Assembly: GCA_900169235.1 (NCBI GenBank)
Contig: FWCC01000137.1
Span: 1 to 64,000, forward strand
Direction of reading: 5' to 3'
Source: Zarea fungicola
Taxonomy: Eukaryota; Ascomycota; Sordariomycetes; Hypocreales; Cordycipitaceae
DNA length: 64,000 bases
Shown: positions 21,424-33,031 of the stretch, piece by piece
Position numbering within the stretch: position 1 is the stretch's first letter
Layout of the letters: every line of letters starts with the position of its first letter
Position numbers and translations under genes: made by a program
Notes under the pieces: model-generated
Told to the model about the DNA's origin: nothing
What the model saw: only the letters and a program-made list of their open reading frames with translations
Database searches by the model: none

Positions 21424-22369
21424 AAAAGAAAGAAAAGACACATCGACAAACTTATACACATACACTATACTTATTTGCGGATGTCGAAAGAGAAAGTGAG
21501 AAGAGCGAGGGAGGGAGAGAGCCAGAGACGAAAAGGACACCTACATGACACACAGCATCGTGCCCGTGTCCATTTGTACGATTTATTCTAGAAGGAGAGA
21601 ACTAGAGATGACGGCTTGATGTATATTTCATAACCGTATACTCGTTTGTATTTTATTGTTTGGAGAAGCCAGAAAGAAGGGATATTTTCCCTCACGGCTA
21701 GGCGTTTTGGAGTGGCACAAAATAGACTTGGGGAATGGAGAGGATAGGCCCTTGTGTTTCTTTGCCCCTTCCTCTCCTTTTCCCTTACTTGTACGCATTC
21801 GAGGGCGAATTTTTCTTGCGTTGGCATTTTTTATAGATACTTGAAGATGCGAGGGAGAGGAAGATGAAGGAGTTTGGACAAACAAACTCGACTACAATTT
21901 ATACAAACTCGACTATAATTTATTTAAACTCTACTACGATTTATGGACTTCACTGTACTATATAAACAGAAATGTATGTCGTGGGTGCATTTATTTGATT
22001 TCAAAACTTAAGAGACAGTTAGAAATTGATCATTGTACTTTAGTTTATGTGAAAACTAGCTGATAGACGGGGTATATATCGACATGAGTTCGTAAAAGAC
22101 AGGAAAAGGGAAGAGGAGAAGAATAAACAGCTTTCAAGATCAAATTATGATCAACTCAATAGAGAAAGTAATATGAGAAGCCAAAGATGAAAAGACACAC
22201 AAAAAAAAAAAAAGAATAACCCCTAACAACATCATACGTCGAAAAATAAAACAGACCAAAAAGAAATTAAAAAAAATAAACAGAAAACTGGCCTTTGCGA
22301 GGGGTCCATTCTTTAAACACACGCCTCCTGCTTTCTTGCAACTGCAGGAAAAAAACAGAGAGGTCTTTC
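21424..22369. other. Intergenic region between convergent carrier and unknown gene
   Basis: 946 bp between two stop codons, AT- and purine-rich, with a 21-bp tandem repeat annotated separately. It should carry two 3' UTRs. No coding signal is visible. Confidence 0.6.
21884..21946. repeat. Three-copy 21-bp degenerate tandem repeat
   Basis: Three adjacent 21-bp units start at 21884, 21905 and 21926. Each begins aaactc and contains a gacta/ctacta core followed by a(t/c)aatttat or cgatttat. Copies differ at a few positions. It lies in the 3' flank of the MME1-type gene. Confidence 0.8.
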
Positions 22370-24000
22370 TTATAAGTCACAATCGCTCTCGTCATCCCAA
22401 TCCTCCCGCGGCTCAAAGTCCTCCAACCGGCGCCGCAGCTCATCCCGCGCCTGGCACGCCACCAGGCCCAGCGTCAGCGCGTTCCACACGCTCTGCCGGT
22501 ATTCCATAAAGTCCGTCTCGACGTGGAAGCTCACGTAGCCGGTGTCACCCAGCGCCGAGTCGGCCGTGAGGATGAAGACGGAGGTGTTGAGGATGAAGAG
22601 GCCGTACACGACGGGGAGCGGCCGGCGGTACTCGACACTGTCGTCTTGGTCTTCTTCCTGTTTTACCTTGCCGGTGCCAAAGAGCGCGGTGAAAAAATTC
22701 CTGCCCTTCTTTACTTCTTCGCTGCGACTCGCGTCTGACGCTGGCGTTGCGAGCTCGTCGGGTTCTGTGGTAGGTGTTGTTGCTGGACTCGCAAAGCCGC
22801 CGCCGCTGCGTCGCCTAGGCGCCTGGTGGTCTTTGCTCGGCGTACACGGTGCGGTGGTGCTGGCGAGCTCATCCTCCTCGTCCATGGAGACGTCGTCGCT
22901 GTGTGGATGACTTGGCCTTTGCGCCTGATGTTGTCGTCGTTGTCGTCCTCGTCGTCCTCGTGAAGAGGAGAGCCATCCTCCACGGTACCTCTTGGCCAGC
23001 CGATCTTGGCGCCGCGAGAGGTATTGTTGCAGTAGCAAGTCTTTTCTTTTCGTGATGATGGGTTTGCGCTCCTCAGGCTCCTTGTAGTCGCCGTTCTTCT
23101 CGTCGAGAGCGGCAGCGGCCCTTGGCTTCACAGGGGTGAGGTACTCGACGGCGTCGCTCGCCTCCAGGCCGTCCCAGAACTGCTGCGGATCGCGGTCCGC
23201 GCGGAGAAACTCGCGCTGCAGGCGTCCCAAGGCGCGCATACGACCCTGCATCAGCTCGCTGATAGCGTGCTGTTGCATACTGGCATCGACGACCTCGACA
23301 ATGATGTTGGGCACAACACGCAGGTGCCGGTAGCCGCCGTCTTCGGCCGCCCAGGTGAGAAACCTGTGCAGGCCGTCCTTGATCATATACGGCACGCGGT
23401 GGTGTAGACCAGACTCGCTGGTGGTACGGATCGAGGCTGTGAGCTCAACAAGCTGGACCAGTGCAGCGGCAGCTGTTTATATTTTTATTTCCACAATCCT
23501 TTGGTCAGCCTACTTTTTGGTCTTACACATGAGGATGGGGGGTCTGTTGCGGTTGTACCTCGATTTTGCCGTGCATGCGCGTAAATGAGGGGAGCGGCAG
23601 TCATCTTGTTTGTAAAATTGGCTTCTGATATCGGCACGCCACGGAAATCGAGCGCCCAGTCTGGGGGCAACATGGGCAGTTCCTGGCGCAGGAAGAACAT
23701 CTCAAACAAACGCTCCTCGTCTTCTGCCCAGGTAGCCGCGCCAGGATACCGTTCCTTTTCCAGCTCCATTTGCTGTAATAACTCCATGGCACCAGCTGCG
23801 GGCAAGGTTTCTGAATTGTCGTCCTGCTGGCTGTCGATGCTTCTCTGTGTGTCTGTATCTGCTACCTCCGAGAGTGAACCGGTGCCGCCGTGCCGGTGAT
23901 GGTGCGTGTTTGAGCTGTTGGGCTGCGGCGTCTGTAGCTCCGACGCATCGCTGGCGGCGACTGCGTATTTATAGCTAGAGTCCATCTCTGGTTCGAGCAT
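22370..24000 (-). CDS. Conserved-looking fungal protein of unknown function
   Basis: Two exons, 24000-23559 and 23472-22370, close in frame to 514 aa; the intron has a GTACAA donor and AACAG acceptor. I do not recognise a characterised family. The N-terminal 80 residues are polar with a His-rich patch. A compact, probably folded block follows: WAEDEERLFEMFFLRQELPMLPPDW then LDFRGVPI, and across the splice site APLIYAHARQNRAAAALV. Then LVQLVELTASIRTTSESGLHHRVPYMIK and a segment with HLRVVPNIIVEVVDASMQQ. A basic linker and a C-terminal block (YGLFILNTSVFILTADS, FHVETDFMEYRQSVWNALTLGLV) end in an acidic tail. The start is uncertain: an acceptor at 24063-24064 keeps the frame upstream with CISC and could define an earlier exon. 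Confidence 0.65.
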
Positions 24001-24643
24001 GATTTCGGAAATTTCTGCTCGCCTTGAGCAGGAGATGCACAAAGCGTGCTGGTTCTTTGTTCCTGTGAGAAACGATGACGCACGGCTGTTAGTAGTTGGT
24101 GATGCATCATGAGGTGGGGCTGAGGATGATCAAACACCACATGGCGTTTGCGGTCTCGTTGGATCGCAGGCAACCTAAAAGAGCCTTTTTTAAAAATCTG
24201 GTGTGTTTTAATTCTGAGTTCATTGTAACTAAAATAATACAATAAATTTGCTTATGTTTTGAGCAAGTCGCTCCACCAGTAAACAGATGTCAGACCAATG
24301 AACCTTTGCGCAGGCGGCGGTCCTGACTGCTGTCTTCCAGTGAAAAGAAACAAGACTTTGACAGCTATTGCAATCTGCAAGCCAGTAACTTTATTATGGA
24401 TATTGTTGCTTTGTTTGGGTTTCTGGTTTTGGTTTTGAGCTGCAGCGACTGCTGTGACCACAACCGAGTATCATGCGCTCTCCAGCGTCCTTCGCACCCT
24501 GCATAGTGCATCAGTTGAAAAACACGAAGCGCTGCGAAAGAGAGTGCATTTTCTTCCATAGATGACTCTTTATCAACATTTTTGCAGCGTTGGCTGATAT
24601 GAGCTTTGCACCACTGTTCTTCATGCCATGCTACGGCTCAAGA
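24001..24643. other. Region between the DCC1-like stop and the unknown gene
   Basis: 643 bp on the 3' side of the short DCC1-like gene and upstream of the 514-aa gene. It may contain 5' exons of the latter. A minus-strand frame at 24365-24559 (64 aa) has no recognisable domain. The space is too small for the missing DCC1 body. Confidence 0.5.
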
Positions 24644-25096
24644 CTACCGGTTTCGGCCAAATTTCTCATGCCACTTGCCGCGGCTCTTTGTAGCCGGCTT
24701 CGGATCGTTGACGAGAGGCTGCTTTACTTTCTCAAGCTCAACAGTCTCTTGAATGGTGGCGATGGCGGCAATACCTTGCTGGGGAGATGAGCTATCGGGC
24801 GAGTATGGCTTGATAAGAAAGAGGCCATTGGAGGTGTTTTTCTGCTGGAGCCTATAGGTGTGATCTGGGCTGCTAATAGTGGCCATGTCATCGGCGCCGG
24901 GTTCTAGGTACAGACTATAGCATTGACACTGTCAGAAAGAATGCGCGCGGCCTGAGAATTGGGTTACTGAAGGTGCATACACGGCTCTTTCTGGGCCCTC
25001 AAGCAACGTTTCAAGCTCAGGGGGAATCTCGAGGAGGCGAAAGCCAGAACCTTCTGGGACATTGTAGAATGGCATGCCCCCATTTTGAGACGACAT
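24644..25096 (-). CDS. dcc1: DCC1-like protein, N-terminal part only
   Basis: Two exons, 25096-24981 and 24914-24644, close in frame to just 128 aa; the intron is 66 nt with a GTATGC donor and TATAG acceptor. The sequence GFRLLEIPPELETLLEG, then LYLEPGADD, then DHTYRLQQKNTSNGLFLIKP strongly resembles the opening domain of fungal DCC1, a subunit of the CTF18-CTF8-DCC1 clamp loader used in sister chromatid cohesion. DCC1 is normally about 330-420 aa with C-terminal winged helices; these are absent here. The protein ends in a basic tail (KWHEKFGRNR). The remaining 0.6 kb before the next gene cannot hold the missing part. It may be a decayed gene, a truncated functional form, or a misassembly. 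Confidence 0.55.
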
Positions 25097-25561
25097 GATG
25101 TAAGTGCGATTGATGATGTGAGGTGTTAGAGGCACAGCTGTGCCAGGCCGTTCGATATCAATTGTTTCTGTAGAGTGGGGTGGGTGGTCCTGCGTTTGTC
25201 GTAAAGAACTGGCTACTGTGGGAGTATACCAGAGTATTGTTCAGCTTTGTCCTTTAAAATTCTCAGAAGACTATTTTATATATATCCATATACAACTACT
25301 TAATTTTATTCATTTTTCAATAATTATCTTTCGATTTGTATTCTTCTATTGCCAGCAAAGCTGTACGACACGCACCATGACGCCCCCACAGTCCACTGCT
25401 GGGCCGACCGCGTAAAGTGGCGGCCCTGAATTTGGTTTGCACTAGCTGCGACCGCGTGCCATCGCGTCTCACACAACTCTAGCACACTCCCTGCTCTGCA
25501 AGATCAAGCGAGCGATGCCATCACCACGACAAGCCCCATCGTAGCATCCGCCACCGCATCC
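25097..25561. promoter_or_regulatory. Divergent promoter of the DCC1-like gene and orc4
   Basis: A 465-bp shared upstream region. The core ACGCG (written CGCGT on the plus strand) occurs three times in 59 bp, at 25409-25413, 25453-25457 and 25463-25467. That is the core of MBF/DSC1 sites, which drive G1/S genes in yeasts. The match to two replication genes is suggestive only; the flanks do not give the full ACGCGT. Confidence 0.45.
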
Positions 25562-28282
25562 ATGGCTCAGGAGATGGCTGCCACGAATGGCAACAAGCGA
25601 TCTCGAGCCGATACGGATACATTGTCGCCCCCGAATGTCGACCTCGAGCTGAAGCGCCGGAGACTCGAAGATGTTGCACAAGACCCCCAGCAAAGCCCCG
25701 GGAACCGTCTAGGCGCCATTGCCTCTGCAATCTCCGGGGTCTTTGGCTATCATCGCCATACATCTGATGCTAGCCAAGAAAACATTCCTCCCGGTCAGGA
25801 GGAGACAAAGCCTCCGCAACCACCTGCACCAGTTCCCGTGCCTGCGCAGCAGCCACAGGAAGAAGCACCAGCCGCGGCGCCCATGCCAAAGACAGGCAAT
25901 ATTGCCCCAGTTGCACCAATGTCGGTAGACCCGCCTCAAAGAATCACAGCAGTCGTCCCTACTTCCCGAATCGAGATCCAACTACCAAGCTCACGGCCGG
26001 CGATAAAGTTGAAGGCTCTGAAAGGAACAAAGTGGGACACTGGTAATCTGAAGCCGTTGCCAGCGAGGAAAGCCGCCCCAAGTAACCCCCCCTCAGCGAG
26101 GAAACCCGCGGTCAAGCCTCCAGCGAAGCCTCGAGGCAGGAAAAAGGCCGTGCCGGCTCCCGTAGCAAGTCTTGAAAACAGCGCCGATGCTCCGCTACCT
26201 GCTGCCACAAATGGGAATGGCACTGATACACCTCGTCAAGTAACCAGGCTTGAAAACAGTGCCGATGTGCCGCTACCCGCGACTTCGAATGGAAATATCA
26301 CCGATGCTGCCAGCGAAGATGCGTCGTTACCAGAGCTCGGCAATACACCTACAAAGAACCGATTGTTTGAGCCTGTCATGGCTGCAGCGCCAAAGGGCAT
26401 TCTTACTCCTACTAAGAAGAGAGGCCCGCGGCAGGCTAAAAACGTCACATTCGGTGGCAGCGGCCTGTTTGACCACATACCCCGAAGCGCCAGTGCGAAG
26501 AAGCCTGGCCGGCCAAAGAAGCTTGATGAACCTGACGATGGCATTGTTTGTGGCATTTGTGCGAAGCCGCACTCCAAACCGCCCAACGAGATCATCCTGT
26601 GCGACAACTGCGACTTTGCGGTGCACCAAGTATGTTATGATATTCCAGAGATTCCCGAAGGCGACTGGCTGTGTAAGTCTTGCACGCAGGAGGACGTATT
26701 GAAGACGCCAAAGGCCGAGCCCGGGTTGACTCCTGCGCCAGTCGCCCCAACAGCGGAAGTGCCAGAGATTTCAAATCTTGCTCAACATCTGGGTGCCATG
26801 CAGCGCCTGTTGCTGGATCGCTGCGCTGGTCGCCGCCGCATACGCATGTTTGGACAGGACGAGGCCAGCGACAAGGTGCGACAGCTCATTGAGCAAACAA
26901 TTCTTGCGGGCGAAGGAAACTCGATGCTGCTCATTGGTCCTCGAGGAAGTGGCAAAACAACTGTGCGTATATTAAGTACTAATTTGCACCTCTTGGTCTA
27001 ACCTTGTCATAGTTGGTTGAAAACACAATACTAGAACTGTCAGAAGACCATCGCCAGGATTTTCATGTGGTCCGGCTAAATGGATTTATCCACACCGACG
27101 ACAAGCTTGCTTTGAGAGAGATCTGGCGCCAATTGGGCAAGGAGATGCAGGTAGAAGACGATCTGCTCAATAGAGTAAGTGCTGCAATGCTTTGGTGCTA
27201 TCAATACTGACATTAGGTAGTCAAATTATGCGGACACAATGGCTTCCCTCCTTGCACTGCTTTCTCATCCGTCAGAAATCCTGGGACAAGATGATGGTGT
27301 CACATCTCAAGCAGTGGTTTTCATTATTGATGAGTTTGACATGTTCGCCACCCACCCACGCCAAACACTGTTATATAATTTATTTGACATTGCCCAGTCC
27401 CGCAAGGCGCCGATTGCTGTGCTGGGGTCTACCACGCGCATGGACGTTGTTGAACTGCTGGAGAAGCGTGTAAAGAGCCGATTCAGTCACAGATATGTAT
27501 ATCTGTCACTCCCAAAATCTCTGCCAGCATACTGGCAAGTCTGCCGACAAGGTCTTATGCTAGGCGAGGCCGATGGCAGCAAGCAGGGTCTAGATATTGG
27601 GCTGGAGGGATACGGAGAGTTTCAGCAGTACTGGAACCATAAAATCGAAGTATGGAATGCCTTTGAGACTGAACTACAAGCGGCTGCTAACAACTATGAT
27701 GTGCAGGATCTCTATAAGCATCGGCAATTCCAGGATCTGCTACAATATCACTATTACACAACCAAGTCGGCCTCGGCATTCTTCTCCGAGTGGATTCTGC
27801 CGCTATCGTATCTGTCGCCGAAAGATCTGACGTTGCGAGTGCCAGTTGCAGAGTCGGAGTCGACGTCATTGGCACCACCGGATTCGCGAATGCAACTGCT
27901 GGGTAGCCTATCGGAGCTAGATCTAAGTCTGCTAATCGCCGCGGCGAGGCTAGATATCGTCGCACATACCGACACCATCAACTTTGCAATGGCATACGAC
28001 GAGTACAGTTCACTTGTCGGCAAGCAACGCGTGCAGTCCGCTGCATCAGGTCTCCTGGCCGTCGGTGGCAATGTACGCGTCTGGAGCCGTGGAGTCGCCA
28101 GCACCGCATGGGAGCGGCTGGTAGGGCTTGGATTACTTGTCCCGTCGGGAATTGGCGGTGGTAGAACAATGGGTAGTGGTGGTTTAGACGGGCGCATGTG
28201 GAAGGTGGATGTATCATTGGAGGAGATTCCCTCCGGCGTGAAGCTGAGCGCCGTCATGGCGAAGTGGTGTCGTGAGATATAG
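25562..28282 (+). CDS. orc4: Origin recognition complex subunit 4 with PHD finger and AT-hooks
   Basis: Three exons, 25562-26962, 27013-27174 and 27221-28282, close in frame to 874 aa. ORC4 is an AAA+ subunit of the origin recognition complex. The first 320 residues are low-complexity and hold two AT-hook-like motifs (KPRGRKK near 190, KKPGRPKK near 313). A PHD finger lies at about 326-376: CGICAKPHSKPPNEIILCDNCDFAVHQ with the closing GDWLCKSC. The AAA+ module follows, with Walker A GPRGSGKTT at 459-467 and Walker B VVFIIDEFDMF. The winged-helix end (SELDLSLLIAAARLDI, FAMAYDEYSSLV) is typical of ORC4. Intron 1 cuts immediately after Walker A. The length is about twice that of human ORC4 because of the N-terminal part. 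Confidence 0.93.
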
Positions 28283-31200
28283 CTGCAGTAGTAGCTCACA
28301 TGTGGATCTTTGATGAGGAGTTCGGAATGAGGGGACTCATGTTTACGGATTGTATAATAGAATATGAATATAGGAACCCACGGCGGGCATAGATTACTAT
28401 GGCGTTTTGTACTTAGTCTAGATGCATGTATTACGTTTCGCAGTTAAGGATTTCGTGCATCTCTATTTCGTTCGCTTGATGTTCGACCAGCATGTTTTAC
28501 GCAGCTGGCAGTATGTTTCAGGAAGTTCGCTGTTCAACTTTTATTCTCACCTAGCGGGTTTGTTTTATTCAATTGACGGGCATCTATAATGTCAATGAGC
28601 TTATTGATTGCCTGACCCTAACAACCAAATGTACTATGCTCCGTTCAGAGCTTGGCTTGGAACATGTGGCAACAGCCACGAACCAGTGAAGCTCACTCTT
28701 CGTTGCTCCAGCTGAAGAATTTCTACAGGAGGTATCATATACATGCGCAGTACGAAGGAAAGGGGGTGTGTGTGTTATACCGGTGACCAAAGAGACATAG
28801 ATTTTCCATCTTGGCCAGGCAAAACCAGCACAGCGGTATGTAAACGTTTTGCTCGTTCATTTCAGCCATCTCCAGCGCCACTTGCAAAAACACGGCACGG
28901 TAGAGCAACACACCACTGACTGATATGATAAAAATGGCTAGACTACGGTGGCAAAAAAAGGAGGCTGGTGATGGTAGCCCGCACGAACCACGGCTACTAG
29001 AAACACGCGGTCGCAATTGTCGTTGAAAATTGCGGCTGCAGTCGGCTCACATGTAATACACAACACCCTCATTCGCAAGGTCGGCCGGCCCCGAACACTG
29101 CATCCGGCTTACGAAAAGGAGGGTAACGTCAAGATGCGCCAAGTTGGGCCTAAGTAGATCTCTAAGGGGGAAAAGCCATTTCGTTGTAGCTTAGAAAAAA
29201 GAGACGCCGAGAAAGCGCCCCCCTTGCAGGTGTGAATATTTTTCGGCCGTACACCTCGTTTGTACTCCTTTTTTTTTTGTTCACACCGAGGCAGGGACAA
29301 CGGGATTCTTAGAAGGGGTGTTGGTAGCGAGTAAGATGGGCGTCGGATCATGTATTGTTGTTCATCCGAGGTTGGCTTGGGCAAAAACAGCAAAGCATGC
29401 CGAGTGGCATTTGGTAGATCCCGGCTCCCCAGATTTTACAGTTTTGTTGGCGTAACGTAGCTGCTTTGATGGCTTGTCCAGCCGTTGTTTTGAACTTGCC
29501 AAAAAAGACTACTAGTTAGTATATACTACACTGTTCCTGGGTAGCCGTGCCGTCCCCAGTGCAGACAGGACTTTGGATCCATGTAGACATCTTCGAGTTG
29601 TTGTTGATGCTTTCTTCTTTGGTCTTTGCACTTCGTTTAACTTACTTGGAACTGTATCCATAGTCTGTGCAGTCACTACGGAGTAAAGAGGGGGCGATTA
29701 GATCTTACACCTTATTCTGCATTACACACCTTGTGCTAATTTTGACGCGAAATTATAGTTATAGGCAGTACGGCGGAGATTTCGGCGTCGCCGCCGATTC
29801 ACCTTGGTCCCGAAAACACTGGGGTATAGTCAAGCTGAGAAGGGCAAAAACAGTCAGCGCCTTGCAGAAAACTAACTACACTAAGCGGAACCGCGGCTAA
29901 CATGAGGCAAGATGATGTTGTACTGGCAGAATACAAATGGGTAGCGGACAAGACTCGGGGCCCATGTAATACAAATGACCTAATTGAACAAGGTATACAT
30001 GTATTCTTTAATTACATTTCTTACACCGTCGTAAACATTTGTCTAGTTGCATATATCCTTGCAGAGGCCGATGAACACGCCCTGGTGTTGCGGGAGGAAG
30101 ATGTTTCAAATTTTTATGAGAGGCTTCAAAGCTAAGAGGGCGTGGCTTTGCCAAACATGGAAAAAAAAAATCTGTTCCGTACACGATCCCGAAGGAATTG
30201 GCAAGGATCGGTGACTATTCATTATCCTTTTTCTCTTCTCTCTCCTCAAACTTGGCAACGTTGTCTTTTTTTGCATCTGTACTCCATTCGTGATGGGACT
30301 TGTGCCCGAGACTAGAGGTAGTCGGTGCAATGGTTAGCCCGCCCAAGCTTTGGAGCCGACTTCTGCAGGAACGCCTCGGCGCAGGCCAGCGTTGCAGGGG
30401 GAAAAGGGGGCAAACGGTCTTGTTCAATTGGCAAGGCGACACACGAGCAATTGTGACCTGTATGTCCCCCTTGTCCAATGAGGCGCAACGGGTCGTTTAT
30501 TTACGGTAGCTGAGAAGGCCAGATGAAAATCCTCAGCAGGAGGCCCGTGTCATGAAAATACGCGGAAAGAAAAGAAGTGGCCCTTTGAGACATGCAGGCG
30601 AGTCTGGAGTGATGAAGGAAGCATCTTTGACAAGGGTAATAACTGCAGTGGTCCGTTGATGCGAGAAACTCCTCAACATGTACAGCTATTGTAATGACAC
30701 ATACTTTCCCATCGTTGAACGACCAAAAATGAAGTGCCTCAACAACCTGATTACGATGGGATTGAGTTTCGGGTAGCTGGAAGGCTGTTCCCTGTCAGCT
30801 TGCCTAGAGGAGAATAATCGATCGATGTGATTGATATAGCGGCTCCACGATCGCCCTGTATTTTTCTTCCTCAGCCTAGAAAGGCAGTGGCCGGAGGGTC
30901 CTTGGAAAACACGGGTTTACTTGTCGAATTTACACTGGCCGTTCATTAGTTTGTCTCGGACCCGTCTGGTACTCCATGACGTTGCAATGACATGAAGTGA
31001 ATAAAAGGTTAGCTGTCCCGAATGAACGAGCAAGCGACTGCAATGGCCAGCATGCCTTCTGTATCCAGTTAGTTCAAGACGAGGCGGGGGTTCTTTTGTA
31101 GTGCAGATATTTTGAAACCAGGTACCAGCACGCACGGTGTGTGCATGAGGCTAGCGCAACAAAAACCCAATTGAACAAGACTTGAACGGTATTGAAGGCT

Positions 31201-31996
31201 AATGTGGCTTTTTGGGGGGTTGCCGTTATTCACAATCCCCTTTTAATTGTCAAGGTTGTTTCGCCAAGGAACCGGTGATGCGGGATATACGACAGGGACA
31301 CGGACGCGCTCGATCACAAACAGCTTGGAATGAAAAGCCCCTTTATAGCGTGGTTGCATTGTGCAAAAGAACTTTTGCAGATGCACTGAAGAAGGACTGA
31401 CTCTTGCCAAGGCCCAAGTCTGATTTTTGAGGCAGCGTCTTTCTTTACCTTTTGTTTTGCATGTGAAGTGGTGTACTTTGTTCAATTGGTTCCAGATCTT
31501 TTGATTTATTAGTGTGCCTGATTGCGATTTTGACATGTGAGATATCCAGCTCCTCCAGCTTAGCTCGTTTTTAGTTAGATGCGGCTTGATAGCTGTGAAC
31601 GGCAGTTGGATGTTGAACGTGGAGATGTCACGTCGTGCCGGCTTCCGAACGGCATTAAAATATGAAGAAACAGCAAATTGGCATAAAATCAAGTAAAATT
31701 AAAAAAGGCGCGGGAAGGACCAGAATGGTTTGTAAGTGTAGCATCTATTTTTAACATTTTTACTAAGTTGTGGCTGACTTTTGGCCTGGGCATGTAACGC
31801 AGCACTTGTTATGACTCTGCAAGACGCTTTCTTAGCTAGTACGGAGTAGATGCAGCTTTATACATATGAGGGTTATAGTTTAGTCATGTACTGCAACAAT
31901 GACTGGGGTGAGAGTCATGGCACAGCATGCCGGGAGCTGCAAGTTCCAGGGTGTGTGAATGCATGTACAACAGATTTCGCAGTTGAGAGACAAAAA

Positions 31997-32020
31997 ATGC
32001 CACAATGCCACAATGCCACA
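31997..32020. repeat. Three-copy 8-bp tandem repeat (atgccaca)
   Basis: Three exact units start at 31997, 32005 and 32013. It is a short slippage-type repeat inside the gene-free region. Confidence 0.85.
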
Positions 32021-33013
32021 AATTTCACCTTCAAATTTCACACGGCCGCCCTCGGCCCGGGCGTCTCTGTTGACCTTTGACCTTGGCCAAACTGGTCATT
32101 GCGTGCATAACATGGCTGCAGGTCTGCAGATGCAAGGTAATGCAGTCAGCACAAGAGAGCAAGGGTATCATCTGCAATCCACGATGTGATCCGCAACCCT
32201 ACCTCTTGCTGTATTTAGCCAAAAAAACATGCATCAAGTATATGATACGGTTACGAATCAAAACATAATGATGGCAGCTGGGGCTTACTAGAGGGTTTGA
32301 AGCATTTTTGATTCGTACTTGGCCGCGGCGGAGTCTCGCCCACTCAGCCGTGAGCCGTTGTAGGTGAATTGCGGCTGAATCTGGAATACAATCAGAAACC
32401 GTGCATTATGTATTGCAAAGTGGGTAAGAAAAGCAAAAGGGATCCAGCCAATCTTTGGACGCTAAAAAAAAGTCCAACGTCTACAAGGGAAATAAAAGCA
32501 GCCAACCACAACGTGTTGAGGTTACCACCTGCACCTGCAGGTCATTGTGTTCCACCCTGTAGGAAAAACGTTCTTCAGCGATTGTGGCGTCCTTTTTCTA
32601 CAATGGTGCCAAATATTGATATCATAATGATAGATCACATCATCAACTCCGTCCCCAAGAGGGCGTCGGCCAAAGGGGGGTGAAGTAATAACAGACGAGA
32701 AAGTCATGTACGAAAAGGCGGTGGGTGTCGTTTGTATTTTATTTTGGCCCGTAGAGACCGGTGGGTGGTCTGGCGAGGATCTCTTGTTTGACTGTCTCGT
32801 AGAATGACGAGAATCAACGTCATAGTCGGTTCAGATTCGCAGGTGTTTGAGTTGTTCATGAAGCTTTCTCGTTCAATGGGATGATTGCATGACGTTTGAT
32901 TCATTCTAGTAGAGTGCAGGGGGTTAGAAGACGCAACTTTGCGAATGCCGGCACTACCGCTTCCAATGTAAGTACGATGAAGATTGCGTAGGGATAGCTG
33001 CATATTCGCCCTC

Positions 33014-33031
33014 TTTTTTTTTTTTTTTTTT
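33014..33031. repeat. Poly-T tract
   Basis: A run of 18 T in the gene-free region. It has no associated gene. Confidence 0.9.
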
